From contig CAVRTA010000004.1 in the NCBI GenBank assembly GCA_963724135.1, positions 124,001 through 188,000 of the forward strand: a stretch of DNA of 64,000 nucleotides, given 5' to 3'. Shown here piece after piece: positions 52,953 to 62,449 of this stretch; within the stretch, counting starts at the first letter, position 1, and each line of letters begins with the position of its first letter. The notes below the pieces were generated by a model. That model did not search any database, was not told where the DNA came from, and was given only the letters and a program-made list of their open reading frames with translations. Source of the stretch: DATLGB01 sp963724135 (GTDB lineage Bacteria; Actinomycetota; Thermoleophilia; Solirubrobacterales; Solirubrobacteraceae). Both the position numbers and the translations under genes were made by a program.

Positions 52953-54687
52953 CGTCGTCGTCGCCGCGGCCGATCCGCGCGACGCCCCAGGCGAGCGCGG
53001 CGGCGAAGCCGAGCGCGATCAGCAGCACGATCAGCGGCGCGATCGTCTTCAGCGAGGTGGCCACGCCCTCCTTCTGCTCGCGCTGGAGGACCTCCTTGTC
53101 GGCCACGAACTGTCGCGGCTGGTCGGTGACGGGGACCTCCTTGGCGGGGATCGCCTCGTCGCGCGGCAGGAAGACCGGCGCCGACAGGATCTGGCGGTCG
53201 CGGTGCACGCGGATCATCGTCTTCCACGTGCCGTCCGCCGGCGGTGGCTCGGACAGCCGGTAGTGCCCGGGGCCGATGCGCTCGAGGCGGTCGACGCGCA
53301 GCTTGGCCTGGCCCTGCCACGAGGTGGCGGTCGCCCACGCGGCGCCGTCGGCGATGTCGGGTGTGATGCGGACGTCGGTGCCGTCGACGGCGGCCGTCGC
53401 GGTCGTCCGGTTGTCGACGACAAGGCCGTCCGCCACGCAGGCGGCGATCGCCAGCAGCGCCAGCAGCGCAGCGGGGCGGGCGACCCGCGGGCGCGGCAGC
53501 TCGCCCCGCAGGCCGGTTGCGAGCAGCGCGCCGAACGTGCCGCCGGCGATGCCGCCGACGACGGCGAGGATCAGGCCCTCCGCCAGGATGTCGGTCGTCC
53601 AGGGCAGGGGGAAGGTCGCGTGGGTCCACGCCCACTCGCCGGCCATGCCCAGCGTGCCGATGAGCACGCCGTTGACCGCGCCGAAGGTGAGCGCGCGGCG
53701 GGCGAAGGCGAGCGCGGCGATCTCGACGAGGATCGCCTCGGGCAGGTAGAGCGCCATCGTCGGCGTGGTCTCGCCGAAGACCGGCCCGACGAGCAGCGTC
53801 ACCCAGCCGCGGGTGATGAGGAAGAAGAGCGCGGCGGCGATCGCGCCGCCGGGGCCGAGCCACAGGCGCGCGGCGGTGAGCGCGAAGCCGGCGGCGATCG
53901 CGATCAGCAGGGGCTGGAAGACCATGCGGAACTGCGGGACGCCGAAGTCGAACTCGGCCTGGAAGGTCGACAGGCCCACGAGCAGCCCGCCCATCAGCGC
54001 GGCCCTGCGGATCCAGCTCGCCGCGTCGCGGCCCGTTGCGTCCCTGGCCGCCCCGAGCAGCACGGCCATGCCGATCAGGCTCATGCCGGCGCCTCCGATC
54101 AGCATCAGGTGCGTCGGCCCCCAGAGCGTGACGTCCTGCCCGAACATGCGGTGCCACATGTCGTCGAGCGGGAAGCCGGTGAGCGCGAAGGCGCCGCACG
54201 CTGCCATCAGGATGCCGCCGATGGGCGCGTACCAGCCCTCGCCGATGCGAATCGCCCTGGCCCCTGGGCGCTCACCCTCCTTCGGCAGCGCTATCGCGAT
54301 CACGCCGGCCGCGAAGATGCCGAACAGGCCGATCAGGATCAGGTAGTGAGCCGGGTTGGCGAGGGGGCCCTCGTCGCGGCCCTGGTCGATGTGCAAAGAG
54401 ATGTCCCAGTACATGCCGAGCAGGGCGATGTGCAGCGCGCCGCCGCCGAGGCCGAGGGGCAGGGCGACCCAGCGCGGGAGCCCGGAGACGCGGGCGGCGA
54501 GGTCGGCGCCCCAGCCCAGCAGCTTGATGCGGCCCGAGCGGTGGCCGGCGCACAGCGCGAGCAGGCCGGCGGTCACGACCGAGGCCATCGCGGTGGCGAT
54601 GATGATCTCGCTCGTCGCGGCGCCGCCGGCGGGCTCGCTGCCGGCGGCAGCGGCGGCCAGGGTGGTGGTCAGAGATGGCATTGACAT
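52894..54687 (-). CDS. Large polytopic membrane protein of unknown function
   Basis: 597 residues with about 11 to 12 hydrophobic segments in residues 25-425, an exported beta-type domain of about 130 residues (ATSWQGQAKLRVDRLERIGP, TWKTMIRVHRDRQILSAPVF) and a final membrane segment near residue 560. Histidines in membrane segments (LGMYWDISLHIDQG, LWGPTHLMLIGG, MWHRMF) could bind metal or haem. No family recognised. Divergent TetR gene suggests inducible expression. Confidence 0.7.
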   Translation of the reverse strand: MSMPSLTTTLAAAAAGSEPAGGAATSEIIIATAMASVVTAGLLALCAGHRSGRIKLLGWGADLAARVSGLPRWVALPLGLGGGALHIALLGMYWDISLHIDQGRDEGPLANPAHYLILIGLFGIFAAGVIAIALPKEGERPGARAIRIGEGWYAPIGGILMAACGAFALTGFPLDDMWHRMFGQDVTLWGPTHLMLIGGAGMSLIGMAVLLGAARDATGRDAASWIRRAALMGGLLVGLSTFQAEFDFGVPQFRMVFQPLLIAIAAGFALTAARLWLGPGGAIAAALFFLITRGWVTLLVGPVFGETTPTMALYLPEAILVEIAALAFARRALTFGAVNGVLIGTLGMAGEWAWTHATFPLPWTTDILAEGLILAVVGGIAGGTFGALLATGLRGELPRPRVARPAALLALLAIAACVADGLVVDNRTTATAAVDGTDVRITPDIADGAAWATATSWQGQAKLRVDRLERIGPGHYRLSEPPPADGTWKTMIRVHRDRQILSAPVFLPRDEAIPAKEVPVTDQPRQFVADKEVLQREQKEGVATSLKTIAPLIVLLIALGFAAALAWGVARIGRGDDDVSPPRPTAAPRTGATPLPH

Positions 54688-54774
54688 ATGTATCGCCGAA
54701 TGATGTCACGTCGAAAGGTGACCCGACTGTGCATTCGGTCACAGAACTTACTCTCCAGTAGGGTTGAAGCCGGG

Positions 54775-55405
54775 ATGGCGGCCAACGGGCGTCGAAGAGC
54801 GGGTACTCGTCACGTACCTCGCGCAGTGCGCGAGGAGCAGATGCTGGCCGTGGCCGGCCAGGTGTTCGCCGAGCGCGGCTTCCATGCGGCGTCGATGGAC
54901 GAGATCGCCGACCGCGCCGACATCTCCAAGCCGATGCTGTACGCCTACTTCGACTCCAAGGAGGGGCTGTACTCGGCCTACATGGAGCGCGTCGGTGCCG
55001 AGTTGCTCGGCGCGATGGACGCCGTGGTCGACCTGTCGCTGTCGCCGGGCGACCAGGTGCTCGCCTCGATGACCGCCTTCCTGGGCTTCGTCGAGGACCA
55101 CCGTGCGGGCTGGGCGGTGCTCCAGCGCGAGCTGACCGCCGGCGGCGGCGCGGTGGCGCGCGACGTCGCGCACATCCGCGGCGGCGATCGTCAAGCGGAT
55201 GGCGGCGCTGCTGGCGCTGCAGCTCGAGCCCGAGCTCGCCGACGCGCTCGCGCACGGCTTCGTCGGGGCGGGGGAGTCGCTGGCGACGTGGTGGCTCGAC
55301 CACCCGGAGAAGTCGCGCGCCGAGGTCGCCGCGCTGATCATGGAGGTCGGCTGGATCGGCGTCGGCGGCGTGCTCGACGGTCGGCGCTGGGCTCCGCAGC
55401 CGTAG
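54775..55405 (+). pseudogene. TetR family regulator, frameshifted
   Basis: HTH is intact: EEQMLAVAGQVFAERGFHAA, MDEIADRADISKPMLYAYFD. After VARDVAHIR the frame must move by +1 in CGCGGCGGCGA (55177-55187): removing one G gives AAIVKRMAALLALQLEPEL and the normal C-terminus ends at 55405 (DGRRWAPQP). As written, the first frame runs on into unrelated residues. About 209 residues if repaired. Divergent from the polytopic membrane protein, which it probably controls. The run of GCG repeats makes base-calling error likely. Confidence 0.75.
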
Positions 55406-55417
55406 CCTCGGCGGGCG

Positions 55418-56700
55418 ATGCGCCCGCTCATCGCGTGTCTGGCCCTGGCAGCGCTTTCGCTGCTGATCCTCCAGGTCCCGTCCTACGACCCGACGGCGTG
55501 GCTGATCTGGGGCCGCGAGATCACCGAGGGGACGCTCAGCATCAAGGGCGGCCCGTCCTGGAAGCCGCTGCCCGTCGCCTTCACGACGCCGTTCGCGCTG
55601 CTGGGCGACGGCACCGCGCCGCTGCTGTGGCTGCTCGTCGCGCGCACCACGGGGTTCCTCGCCGTCGTGCTGACGTTCCGGGTCGCGCGGCGCCTCGGCG
55701 GTGACGCAGCGGGGTGGATCGCGGCGGCCGGGCTGCTGCTGGGGACCGACTTCATGTTCAACGTCGTGCGCGGCGACTCGGAGGGCATGCTGGTCGCTCT
55801 CGCGCTCGCCGCCATCGCACTCGATCTCGACCATCGCCCACGGGCGGCTTTCGCGGTCGGCATCGTCTGCCGGCCTCCTGCGGCCCGAGGTCTGGATCGT
55901 GCTCGCCGCCGTCGCCCTCCGGCGGCGCCACTTCCTCGCTCGGGGGTCGGGGGCGCGCTGCTGATCTGCTCGCCGCCTGGTTCGTGCCCGATTACGTCGC
56001 CACGGGCGACTGGCTGCGCAGCGCCGACCGGGCCCGCCATCCCGTGCCGGGCTCGCCCGGGCAGTCGGCGTTCCCGTTCGGCCTCACGTTCGTGTACGCC
56101 GCGGGCTTTCTCACCTGGCCGCTCTATGCGGGCGCGGTGCAGGCCGTACGGGCGCGGCCGGAACTGCGGGGCATCGCCGCCGCCGCAGGCGCGCTGTTGT
56201 TCACGGTGGCGGTCCTGGCCGAGTTCGGCTTCACCGGCAACATCCGTTACGCCACCCTCCCGATGGCGCTGGTGTGTCTGCTCGGCGGCGTCGGGCTGCC
56301 TCCGCTGGTGCGTTCCCTTGCCCCCCGCTGGCGGACGGTTCTCGCCGTGCCGGCGGCAATCGCGGTGGTGGTCAGCATCGGGATCGTCGTGGACGGGGGC
56401 GGCCGCCTCGCGCGCGACGAGCGCCAGTTCGGCAGCGGTCTGGACCGCGCGCTCGCCCACTTCGGGGGCGTGAGCGCGGTGCGCGAGTGCGGCCGGGTCT
56501 CCACGGGCCCGTTCGAGCGCCAGCACGTCGCTTACGCGCTCCGCCTGCCCGCGGTGGAGGTGTTCACGCACGCCGTCACACCGGGGATCGCCCTCCAGCG
56601 CAGCGACCGCGACTTCCCCGGGCAGCAGCAGCTCCCGTTGCGCGCCCGCGTGCGCGACTGGACCATCCGGGCCCGCTGCGATGAGAAACTGGACGGGTAA
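55418..56700 (+). pseudogene. GT-C-like polytopic membrane protein, two frameshifts
   Basis: Three successive frames make one protein of about 425 residues. Frame one: MRPLIACLALAALSLLILQV, SYDPTAWLIWGREITEG, GPSWKPLPVAFTTPFALLG. Near 55868 an extra base moves to AGLLRPEVWIVLAAVALRRR; near 55940-55965 another extra base, in a G-rich tract, moves to LLAAWFVPDYVATGDWLRSA and continues to 56700. Several membrane spans and the GREI and PSWKPLP loops resemble lipid-linked-sugar glycosyltransferases of the GT-C type. Starts 12 bp after the TetR gene. Both indels are +1. Confidence 0.65.
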
Positions 56701-56702
56701 CC

Positions 56703-57557
56703 GTGACCGAGATCCTCTACTACGCGATCCCGTTCTTCGTGCTGCTGCTGCTGGTCGAGGGGCTGTCGTTCCGCCGTCTGTCGGCCGACCACGGCCTCGT
56801 CGGCTACGAGCGCAACGACACGCGCACCTCGCTGACGATGGGACTCGGCAACGTGATCATCAACGTCGGCTGGAAGGCGGTCGTGGTGGTGATCTTCGCG
56901 GCCGTGCACGAGCTCACGCCGCTGCGGCTGGACGCCGGCGACTGGTGGGTCTGGGTGCTGCTGTTCTTCGCCGACGACCTCTCCTACTACTGGTTTCACC
57001 GCGTCAGCCACGAGAGCCGGCTCTTCTGGGCCAGCCACGTCGTGCACCACTCCTCCGAGCACTACAACCTCTCGACCGCGCTGCGCCAGACCTGGGTCCC
57101 GATGACCTACTTCCCGTTCTGGCTGTGGATGCCGCTCGTCGGCTTCCCCGTCTGGATGGTCCTGCTCGCCCAGAGCTGGAGCCTCATCTACCAGTTCTGG
57201 ATCCACACCGAGCGCGTGCGGACGCTTCCGCGGCCGCTCGAGCTCGTGCTCAACACGCCGAGCCACCACCGCGTGCACCACGGATCCAACGACGTCTACC
57301 TCGACCGCAACTACGGCGGCATCTTGATCATCTGGGACCGGCTCTTCTCGAGCTTCACGCCCGAGGGCGAGCGCGTCCGCTACGGGCTGACCAAGAACAT
57401 CGGGACGTTCCGGCCGCTGACGGTCGCGTTCCACGAATACCGGGCTCTGTGGCACGACCTCCTCCGCGCCCGCGGGGCCGATCGCCTGCGCGTCCTGTTC
57501 AAGGGTCCGGGGTGGCGACCGGACGCCCCGGGCATGAGCGAAGCCACCGAAGGCTGA
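56703..57557 (+). CDS. Sterol desaturase/fatty acid hydroxylase superfamily protein
   Basis: 284 residues, GTG start 2 bp after the previous stop. Four to five membrane segments and the three histidine boxes of the family: FHRVSHE, HVVHHSSEHYN and HHRVHHG. These bind a di-iron centre that hydroxylates or desaturates lipids with O2. In bacteria such enzymes act on fatty acids, carotenoids or hopanoids; the substrate here is unknown. The acyl-CoA ligase gene follows after 20 bp. Confidence 0.88.
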   Translation: MTEILYYAIPFFVLLLLVEGLSFRRLSADHGLVGYERNDTRTSLTMGLGNVIINVGWKAVVVVIFAAVHELTPLRLDAGDWWVWVLLFFADDLSYYWFHRVSHESRLFWASHVVHHSSEHYNLSTALRQTWVPMTYFPFWLWMPLVGFPVWMVLLAQSWSLIYQFWIHTERVRTLPRPLELVLNTPSHHRVHHGSNDVYLDRNYGGILIIWDRLFSSFTPEGERVRYGLTKNIGTFRPLTVAFHEYRALWHDLLRARGADRLRVLFKGPGWRPDAPGMSEATEG

Positions 57558-57577
57558 GCGGTAGTACAACTCGCGGC

Positions 57578-59185
57578 ATGCGAAGCACGATGCAGGACGC
57601 GCCGCTGTCCGTCGCCCGGCTCGTCAACCACGGGACGGTCGTCCACGGCGACAGCACGGTCAAGACCTGGACGGGGGACGGCTTTCGCAGCGCCACCTAC
57701 GCCGAGGTCGGCAGACGCTCCAAGCGGCTCGCGAGCGTGCTGCGCAGCCTCGGGATCGACGGCGACCAGCGCGTCGCCACCTACCAGTGGAACAGCCAGG
57801 AGCATCTCGAGGCCTACTTCGCGGTCCCGGCGATGGGCGCGGTGCTGCACACCCTCAACGTGCGCCTGTTCCCGGAGCAGGTGATCTACATCGCCAACCA
57901 CGCCGAGGACAAGGTGGTCATCTGTGACCCGTCCCTGGTGGAGCCGCTGAGCCAGGTGCTGCCCGAGTTCGAGACCGTCGAGCACGTGCTCGTCACCGGG
58001 GACGATCCGGACCTCGGGCCGCTCGAGGGCAAGGGCGCCGAGGTGCACTCCTACGAGGCCAGCCTGGCCGAGGCCTCGGACGACTTCGAGTGGGTCGAGG
58101 TCGACGAGCGCGACGCCGCGGCGATGTGTTACACGAGCGGCACCACCGGCAACCCGAAGGGCGTCGTCTACAGCCACCGCTCGATGGTGCTGCACTCGAT
58201 GGCGGCGTGCATGGGCGACGCGATGGCGCTGACGCCGGACTCCAAGGTGCTCGTGATCGTCCCGCAGTTCCACGCCAACGCGTGGGGCCTGCCGTACGCG
58301 GCGCTGCTCGTCGGCGCGTCGCTGATCATGCCCGAGCGCTTCCTCCAGCCCGAGCCGCTGCTGAGGATGATCGAGCTCGAGAAGCCGGACTTCGCCGGCG
58401 CGGTGCCGACGATCTGGCAGGGCCTGCTCGGCCTGCTTGACTCCGAGCCCGGGCACGACATCTCGTGCCTGAAGGAGGCGGTCGTCGGCGGCTCCGCGTG
58501 CCCGGAGTCGCTGATGCGGCGCTTCGAGGAGGACCACGGGATGAGGATCATCCATGCCTGGGGCATGACCGAGACCTCGCCGCTGGGCTCGGTCGCCCGT
58601 CACGACGACTGGGGCAAGCGCGTCACGCAGGGCCGCTTCATGGCCGGCGTCGAGCCGCGCCTGATCACCGAGGACGGGTCCGTCGCACCGTGGGACGACG
58701 AGACGGTCGGCGAGGTCGAGTGCCGCGGGCCCTGGATCACCGGGAGCTACCACAAGGACGACGATCCCGAGAAGTTCCACGACGGCTGGCTGCGCACCGG
58801 CGACGTCGGGCGCATCTCGCCGGACGGCTTCCTCACCCTCACCGATCGCTCCAAGGACGTCATCAAGTCCGGTGGCGAGTGGATCTCAAGCGTCGAGCTC
58901 GAGAACGCGATCATGGCCCACCCGGCCGTCGTCGAGGCGGTGGTGATCGGCGTCCCCGACGAGAAGTGGGGAGAGCGCCCCCTGGCCTCGGTCGTCGTCA
59001 AGGACGGGGAGGACGTCTCCGCCGATGAGCTCAAGGAGTTCCTCGCGGACAAGACGGCCAGGTGGCAGCTGCCCGACAAGTGGGCCTTCATCGACGAGGT
59101 CCCGAAGACCTCGGTGGGCAAGTTCGACAAGAAGGTCATCCGGCAGCGGTTCGCCGACGAGGAGCTCGAGGTCGTAACGGCCTAG
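57578..59185 (+). CDS. Long-chain fatty acid-CoA ligase
   Basis: 535 residues. AMP-binding core YTSGTTGNPKGVVYSHRS, HAWGMTETSPLG, and DGWLRTGDVGRISPDGFL, with the C-terminal catalytic Lys in PKTSVGKFDKK. The N-terminal MQDAPLSVARLVNHG is typical of medium/long-chain fatty acyl-CoA synthetases in actinobacteria (ATG at 57590 is an alternative start). It activates fatty acids with ATP for the beta-oxidation enzymes elsewhere in the window. Confidence 0.92.
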   Translation: MRSTMQDAPLSVARLVNHGTVVHGDSTVKTWTGDGFRSATYAEVGRRSKRLASVLRSLGIDGDQRVATYQWNSQEHLEAYFAVPAMGAVLHTLNVRLFPEQVIYIANHAEDKVVICDPSLVEPLSQVLPEFETVEHVLVTGDDPDLGPLEGKGAEVHSYEASLAEASDDFEWVEVDERDAAAMCYTSGTTGNPKGVVYSHRSMVLHSMAACMGDAMALTPDSKVLVIVPQFHANAWGLPYAALLVGASLIMPERFLQPEPLLRMIELEKPDFAGAVPTIWQGLLGLLDSEPGHDISCLKEAVVGGSACPESLMRRFEEDHGMRIIHAWGMTETSPLGSVARHDDWGKRVTQGRFMAGVEPRLITEDGSVAPWDDETVGEVECRGPWITGSYHKDDDPEKFHDGWLRTGDVGRISPDGFLTLTDRSKDVIKSGGEWISSVELENAIMAHPAVVEAVVIGVPDEKWGERPLASVVVKDGEDVSADELKEFLADKTARWQLPDKWAFIDEVPKTSVGKFDKKVIRQRFADEELEVVTA

Positions 59186-59198
59186 TGGGGCGGCACTG

Positions 59199-59723
59199 AT
59201 GAGGGTGGTCCGGCGCTGGGTGCTGCGGTTCCTGGCCCTGCTCGCGCTGGGCGGGGTCGCGTACGGCGTCTACACGATCGTCAAGGAAGGGACCGAGGGC
59301 GGCAGCGACGCCAGCCGCGGCGCCATCCAGCCCGCGCTCGTCAACCTCGCCGACAGCCAGGAGTCGCTCGCCGTGCTGCTCGACAACCTGCGGCCGGGCC
59401 GCAGGGCCCCACGGCTCGTGCCCGCCATCCGTGACGCGCTGCGCGACCGCGACGGCGTCGTCGCGGCACTGCACAAGCGCCGGGCCGAGGACACGCCGAT
59501 CCCGGACGAGCGCAGGCTCGACGAGGCGCTCGGCGCCGAGTTCGACTACCTCGACGCCCTGCTGTCGGTCGCGCGCCACCGGCGCAGCCCGCTGATCCGC
59601 CGGCTTGCAGACCGGGCGCAGGTGGCCAAGGACGCGTTCGCCGATCTGCCGGACTCGGCGGGCGTGGAGGACGGCATCCGCGGCACGCAGGCCTTCCTCG
59701 CGTGGGCCCGCGCGCGCCGGTAG
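59199..59723 (+). CDS. Hypothetical membrane-anchored protein
   Basis: 174 residues. N-terminal membrane anchor (VLRFLALLALGGVAYGVYTI) and a helical outside part (RDALRDRDGVVAALHKRRAE, ARHRRSPLIRRLADRAQ). No family recognised. It lies between two co-oriented genes with short gaps, so it is probably part of the same operon. Confidence 0.65.
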   Translation: MRVVRRWVLRFLALLALGGVAYGVYTIVKEGTEGGSDASRGAIQPALVNLADSQESLAVLLDNLRPGRRAPRLVPAIRDALRDRDGVVAALHKRRAEDTPIPDERRLDEALGAEFDYLDALLSVARHRRSPLIRRLADRAQVAKDAFADLPDSAGVEDGIRGTQAFLAWARARR

Positions 59724-59733
59724 CGTCCCGTCG

Positions 59734-60564
59734 ATGGCGTCCTACTCGCTCTCGGGCCGCGTCGCCCTCGTCACGGGTGCCCAGCGGGGCATCGGCCTCG
59801 AGACGGCGCGGGCGCTGCAGAAGCGTGGCGCACAGGTCGTGCTCACCGACCTCGATCCCTCCGCCACCGAGGCGGCGGCGCGCGAGCTGGGCGGCGGCGC
59901 GCTCGGCCTCGGGGCGGACGTGACCGATCGCGCGCGGATGGACGCCGTCGTGGCCGAGGTCGCCGAGCGCTTCGGCGGGCTCGACGTGGTCGTCGCCAAC
60001 GCCGGCATCGCTCCCGACCCCGGCACGGCGCGCGTGATGGACGACGCGATGTTCGAGCGCGTCGTCGAGGTCGACCTGCTCGGCGTCTGGCGCACGGTGC
60101 GCCCGACACTGCCGCAGATCGTCGCGCGCCAGGGGCACGTCGTGGTGGTCGCGTCGGTCTACGCGTTCGTCAACGGCATGGGGCAGCTGCCCTACGCGAT
60201 GGCGAAGGCCGGGGTCGAGCAGCTCGGGCGCGGTCTGCGGACCGAGCTCTCGATCCACGGCGCCGGCGCGACCGTCGCCTACTTCGGCTTCATCGACACC
60301 GAGATGGTGCACGCGGGCCTGGACCGCCATCCGCTGCGCGACCGGACGCTGGAGGCGACCCCGAAGTTCCTCCAGAAGCGCCTGCCGCCGAGCGCGGCCG
60401 GCGAGGGCATCGCGCGGGCGATCGAGAAGCGCGCGCCGCGCGTCATCCTGCCGCGCCGCTGGGCCGGGCTCTCGGCGCTGCGAGGAGTGCTCAACCCGAT
60501 CGTGGACCGGCAGGCCACGCGGCGCGCCGATGTGCAGGACCTGCTGCGCGCACTAGACGCCTGA
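59734..60564 (+). CDS. SDR family oxidoreductase
   Basis: 276 residues. TGAQRGIG cofactor motif, VVANAGIAPDPG, catalytic Ser region VVVASVYAF and YAMAK. The segment TDLDPSATE after the second strand favours NAD(H). A C-terminal 40-residue extension (EKRAPRVILPRRWAGLSALR) is as found in membrane-lipid SDRs. Stop overlaps the next gene in TGATG. Confidence 0.85.
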   Translation: MASYSLSGRVALVTGAQRGIGLETARALQKRGAQVVLTDLDPSATEAAARELGGGALGLGADVTDRARMDAVVAEVAERFGGLDVVVANAGIAPDPGTARVMDDAMFERVVEVDLLGVWRTVRPTLPQIVARQGHVVVVASVYAFVNGMGQLPYAMAKAGVEQLGRGLRTELSIHGAGATVAYFGFIDTEMVHAGLDRHPLRDRTLEATPKFLQKRLPPSAAGEGIARAIEKRAPRVILPRRWAGLSALRGVLNPIVDRQATRRADVQDLLRALDA

Positions 60565-61733
60565 TGCGCGCCGCGCTCTCGGCGGCAGAGGCGCGCCGGG
60601 TCGCGCTCGCCGCCCAGGGGTTCGACCGCAGGCGCGAGGCCACCCCGCGCGTCCTGCTGGGCACGGTCCAGCGGCTCGGCCTGCTCCAGATCGACTCGGT
60701 CAACGTGCTCGAGCGCGCCCATTACCTGCCGCTGTTCGCGCGGCTCGGGCCGTACGATCGCGCCGCGCTGGACCGGCACGCCTGGTACGCGCCGCGGCGG
60801 CTGTTCGAATACTGGGGCCACGAGGCCTCGCTGCTGCCGGTGGCGACGCAGCCGCTGCTGCGCTGGCGTATGGACCGCGCCCACGACGAGGCCTGGAGCG
60901 GCGTCGCCCGCGTCGCGCACGAGAAGCCGGACGTGCTCGCCCGCGTCCTCGACGAGGTCCGCGAGCGCGGGCCGATCCCGGCGAGCGCGGTCGCCGACGA
61001 GCGCCCGCGCTCGTCGGGCCCGTGGTGGGACTGGTCCGACGTCAAGCGCGCCTTCGCGTTCCTGTTCTGGAGCGGGCAGATCACGTCCGCGCGCCGCAGG
61101 GGGTTCGAGCGCTGGTACGACCTGCCCGAGCGGGTACTGCCGCGGTCGGTGCTCGCGACGCCGACGCCCGCGCCCGAGGACGCCCAGCGGGAGCTCCTCC
61201 GGATCGCAGCGCGGGCTCTCGGAGTCGCGACCGAGCGCGACCTGCGCGACTACTTCCGGCTCGGCGTCGCGGACGCGAGAGCGCGGGTCGCCGAGCTCGT
61301 GGAGGCGGGTGACCTGGCCGAGGTGACCGTCGAGGGGTGGCGCCAGCAGGCCTACCTGCACCGCGAGGCGCGCGTGCCGCGGGCGATCGACGCACGCGCG
61401 CTGGTGGGACCGTTCGACTCGCTGATCTGGGAGCGGCCGCGCGCCGAGCGGCTGTTCGGCTTCCGCTACCGGATCGAGATCTACGTGCCGGCACCCAAGC
61501 GCGTGCACGGCTACTACGTGCTGCCGCTTCTGCTCGGCGACCGCCTTGTCGCCCGGGTCGACCTCAAAGCCGACCGCGCCGCCGGCGTCCTGCGCGTGCA
61601 GGCGGCGCACTACGAGGGCGGGGCGCCGCGCGAGACGCGCGCGGCGCTGGACGAGGAGCTGGCCCTGATGGCGGGCTGGCTCGGCCTGGACTACTCGTCC
61701 TCGGTGTCGGCCTCCGCGACGACCAGCTCGTAG
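60564..61733 (+). CDS. YcaQ-like DNA glycosylase (winged-helix, HTH_42)
   Basis: 389 residues. The N-terminus LLQIDSVNVLERAHYLPLF has the QxD motif that is catalytic in E. coli YcaQ, which unhooks DNA interstrand crosslinks. WWDWSDVKRAFAFLFWSG and WERPRAERLFGFRYRIEIY are further family segments. It would repair nitrogen-mustard-like or natural alkylation crosslinks. Third DNA repair gene of this part of the window. 43-bp convergent overlap with the PepSY gene. Confidence 0.85.
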   Translation: MRAALSAAEARRVALAAQGFDRRREATPRVLLGTVQRLGLLQIDSVNVLERAHYLPLFARLGPYDRAALDRHAWYAPRRLFEYWGHEASLLPVATQPLLRWRMDRAHDEAWSGVARVAHEKPDVLARVLDEVRERGPIPASAVADERPRSSGPWWDWSDVKRAFAFLFWSGQITSARRRGFERWYDLPERVLPRSVLATPTPAPEDAQRELLRIAARALGVATERDLRDYFRLGVADARARVAELVEAGDLAEVTVEGWRQQAYLHREARVPRAIDARALVGPFDSLIWERPRAERLFGFRYRIEIYVPAPKRVHGYYVLPLLLGDRLVARVDLKADRAAGVLRVQAAHYEGGAPRETRAALDEELALMAGWLGLDYSSSVSASATTSS

Positions 61734-62002
61734 TCCTCGTCGAGCCGGACGTCGACCTGGCCGCCGTCGGCGCGCTCGATCTCCACCTCCCACGTTGCCC
61801 CGTCCTCGCTGTCGCGCTCGACGGAGTTCGCGCGGCCGCCGGAGTAGAGCTCGAGGGCCGCGGCCCTGGCCCGGTCGGCGCCAGGGCCCTGGGCGGTGTT
61901 CTCGCCGTCGTCCCCGGTGGCCACGGCGATGCCCGTGCCCGCGGCTCCGGTCGCGAGGACGGCGGCGATGGCGATGGTGGCTTTCTTGTTCATACCGAGC
62001 AC
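61691..62002 (-). CDS. Exported PepSY-domain protein
   Basis: 103 residues. The GTG at 62002 is chosen because GGGGGAG lies 4 bases upstream; the ATG at 61993 is the alternative. Signal peptide KKATIAIAAVLATGAAGTGI. The mature part, ALELYSGGRANSVERDSEDG then TWEVEIERADGGQVDVRLDE, is a PepSY domain, thought to inhibit or modulate proteases outside the membrane. Confidence 0.8.
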   Translation of the reverse strand: MLGMNKKATIAIAAVLATGAAGTGIAVATGDDGENTAQGPGADRARAAALELYSGGRANSVERDSEDGATWEVEIERADGGQVDVRLDEDYELVVAEADTEDE

Positions 62003-62050
62003 TTTGCTCCCCCTTGCATGAGAGCACGATTAGATAGGGTGGCGCCGCGC

Positions 62051-62206
62051 ATGGTCGTCGCCGGCATCACCTTCGAGGAGATCATCCAGCTGATCGTGGT
62101 CTTCACGATCATGAACGTCGTCCTGCTGGCGCCGGTCATCCTCGCGCTGTTCCGCGCCTACCTCGAGTGGCGCGAGAACGAGACCATCCGCCAGTCACGC
62201 CGCTGA
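62051..62206 (+). CDS. Small single-pass membrane protein
   Basis: 51 residues: ITFEEIIQLIVVFTIMNVVL forms one long membrane helix, then LFRAYLEWRENETIRQSRR on the cytoplasmic side. Divergent from the PepSY gene by 48 bp and followed at once by a strong terminator, which supports real expression. Function unknown. Confidence 0.6.
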   Translation: MVVAGITFEEIIQLIVVFTIMNVVLLAPVILALFRAYLEWRENETIRQSRR

Positions 62207-62224
62207 ATCGCCCCCGGACGTACT

Positions 62225-62261
62225 GAAGCCCGAGGGCGCGGGCAGGGCGCCTCCGGGCTTC
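62225..62261 (+). terminator. Terminator after the small membrane protein
   Basis: GAAGCCCG and CGGGCTTC form an 8-bp perfect stem with a further A/T and GC-paired inner region, 19 bases after the stop codon. Confidence 0.6.
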
Positions 62262-62283
62262 TGATCCCGTATCGACCCCGGGT

Positions 62284-62303
62284 CATGGGGTCTTCACCCC
62301 ATG
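62284..62303. repeat. Tight hairpin with CTTC loop
   Basis: CATGGGGT-CTTC-ACCCCATG, perfect 8-bp stem and 4-base loop. It follows the terminator by 22 bases and may be a second, bidirectional one. Confidence 0.45.
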
Positions 62304-62407
62304 GCCGCGCGGCTGGACACAAGGCCGAGAGCGCACCGCGCGAAGGGTGGTGATTTTCGATCTTCGACGCTGTCGGGACGGCCCCCCGGCCAGCCGGCGC
62401 AGCCGTC

Positions 62408-62437
62408 CACCGGCGGCCGCCAATGCGGCCGCCGGTG
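62408..62437 (-). terminator. Terminator of the cupin gene
   Basis: CACCGGCGGCCGC-CAAT-GCGGCCGCCGGTG, a perfect 13-bp stem, 12 bases after the cupin stop on the minus strand. Confidence 0.65.
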
Positions 62438-62449
62438 CGCGTCGATCGC

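Noticed and set aside
62207..62449. A small gene between the 51-residue protein and the cupin gene
   Set aside because: The open frames here lack ribosome-binding sites and cover three strong hairpins; the stretch is better explained as terminators.
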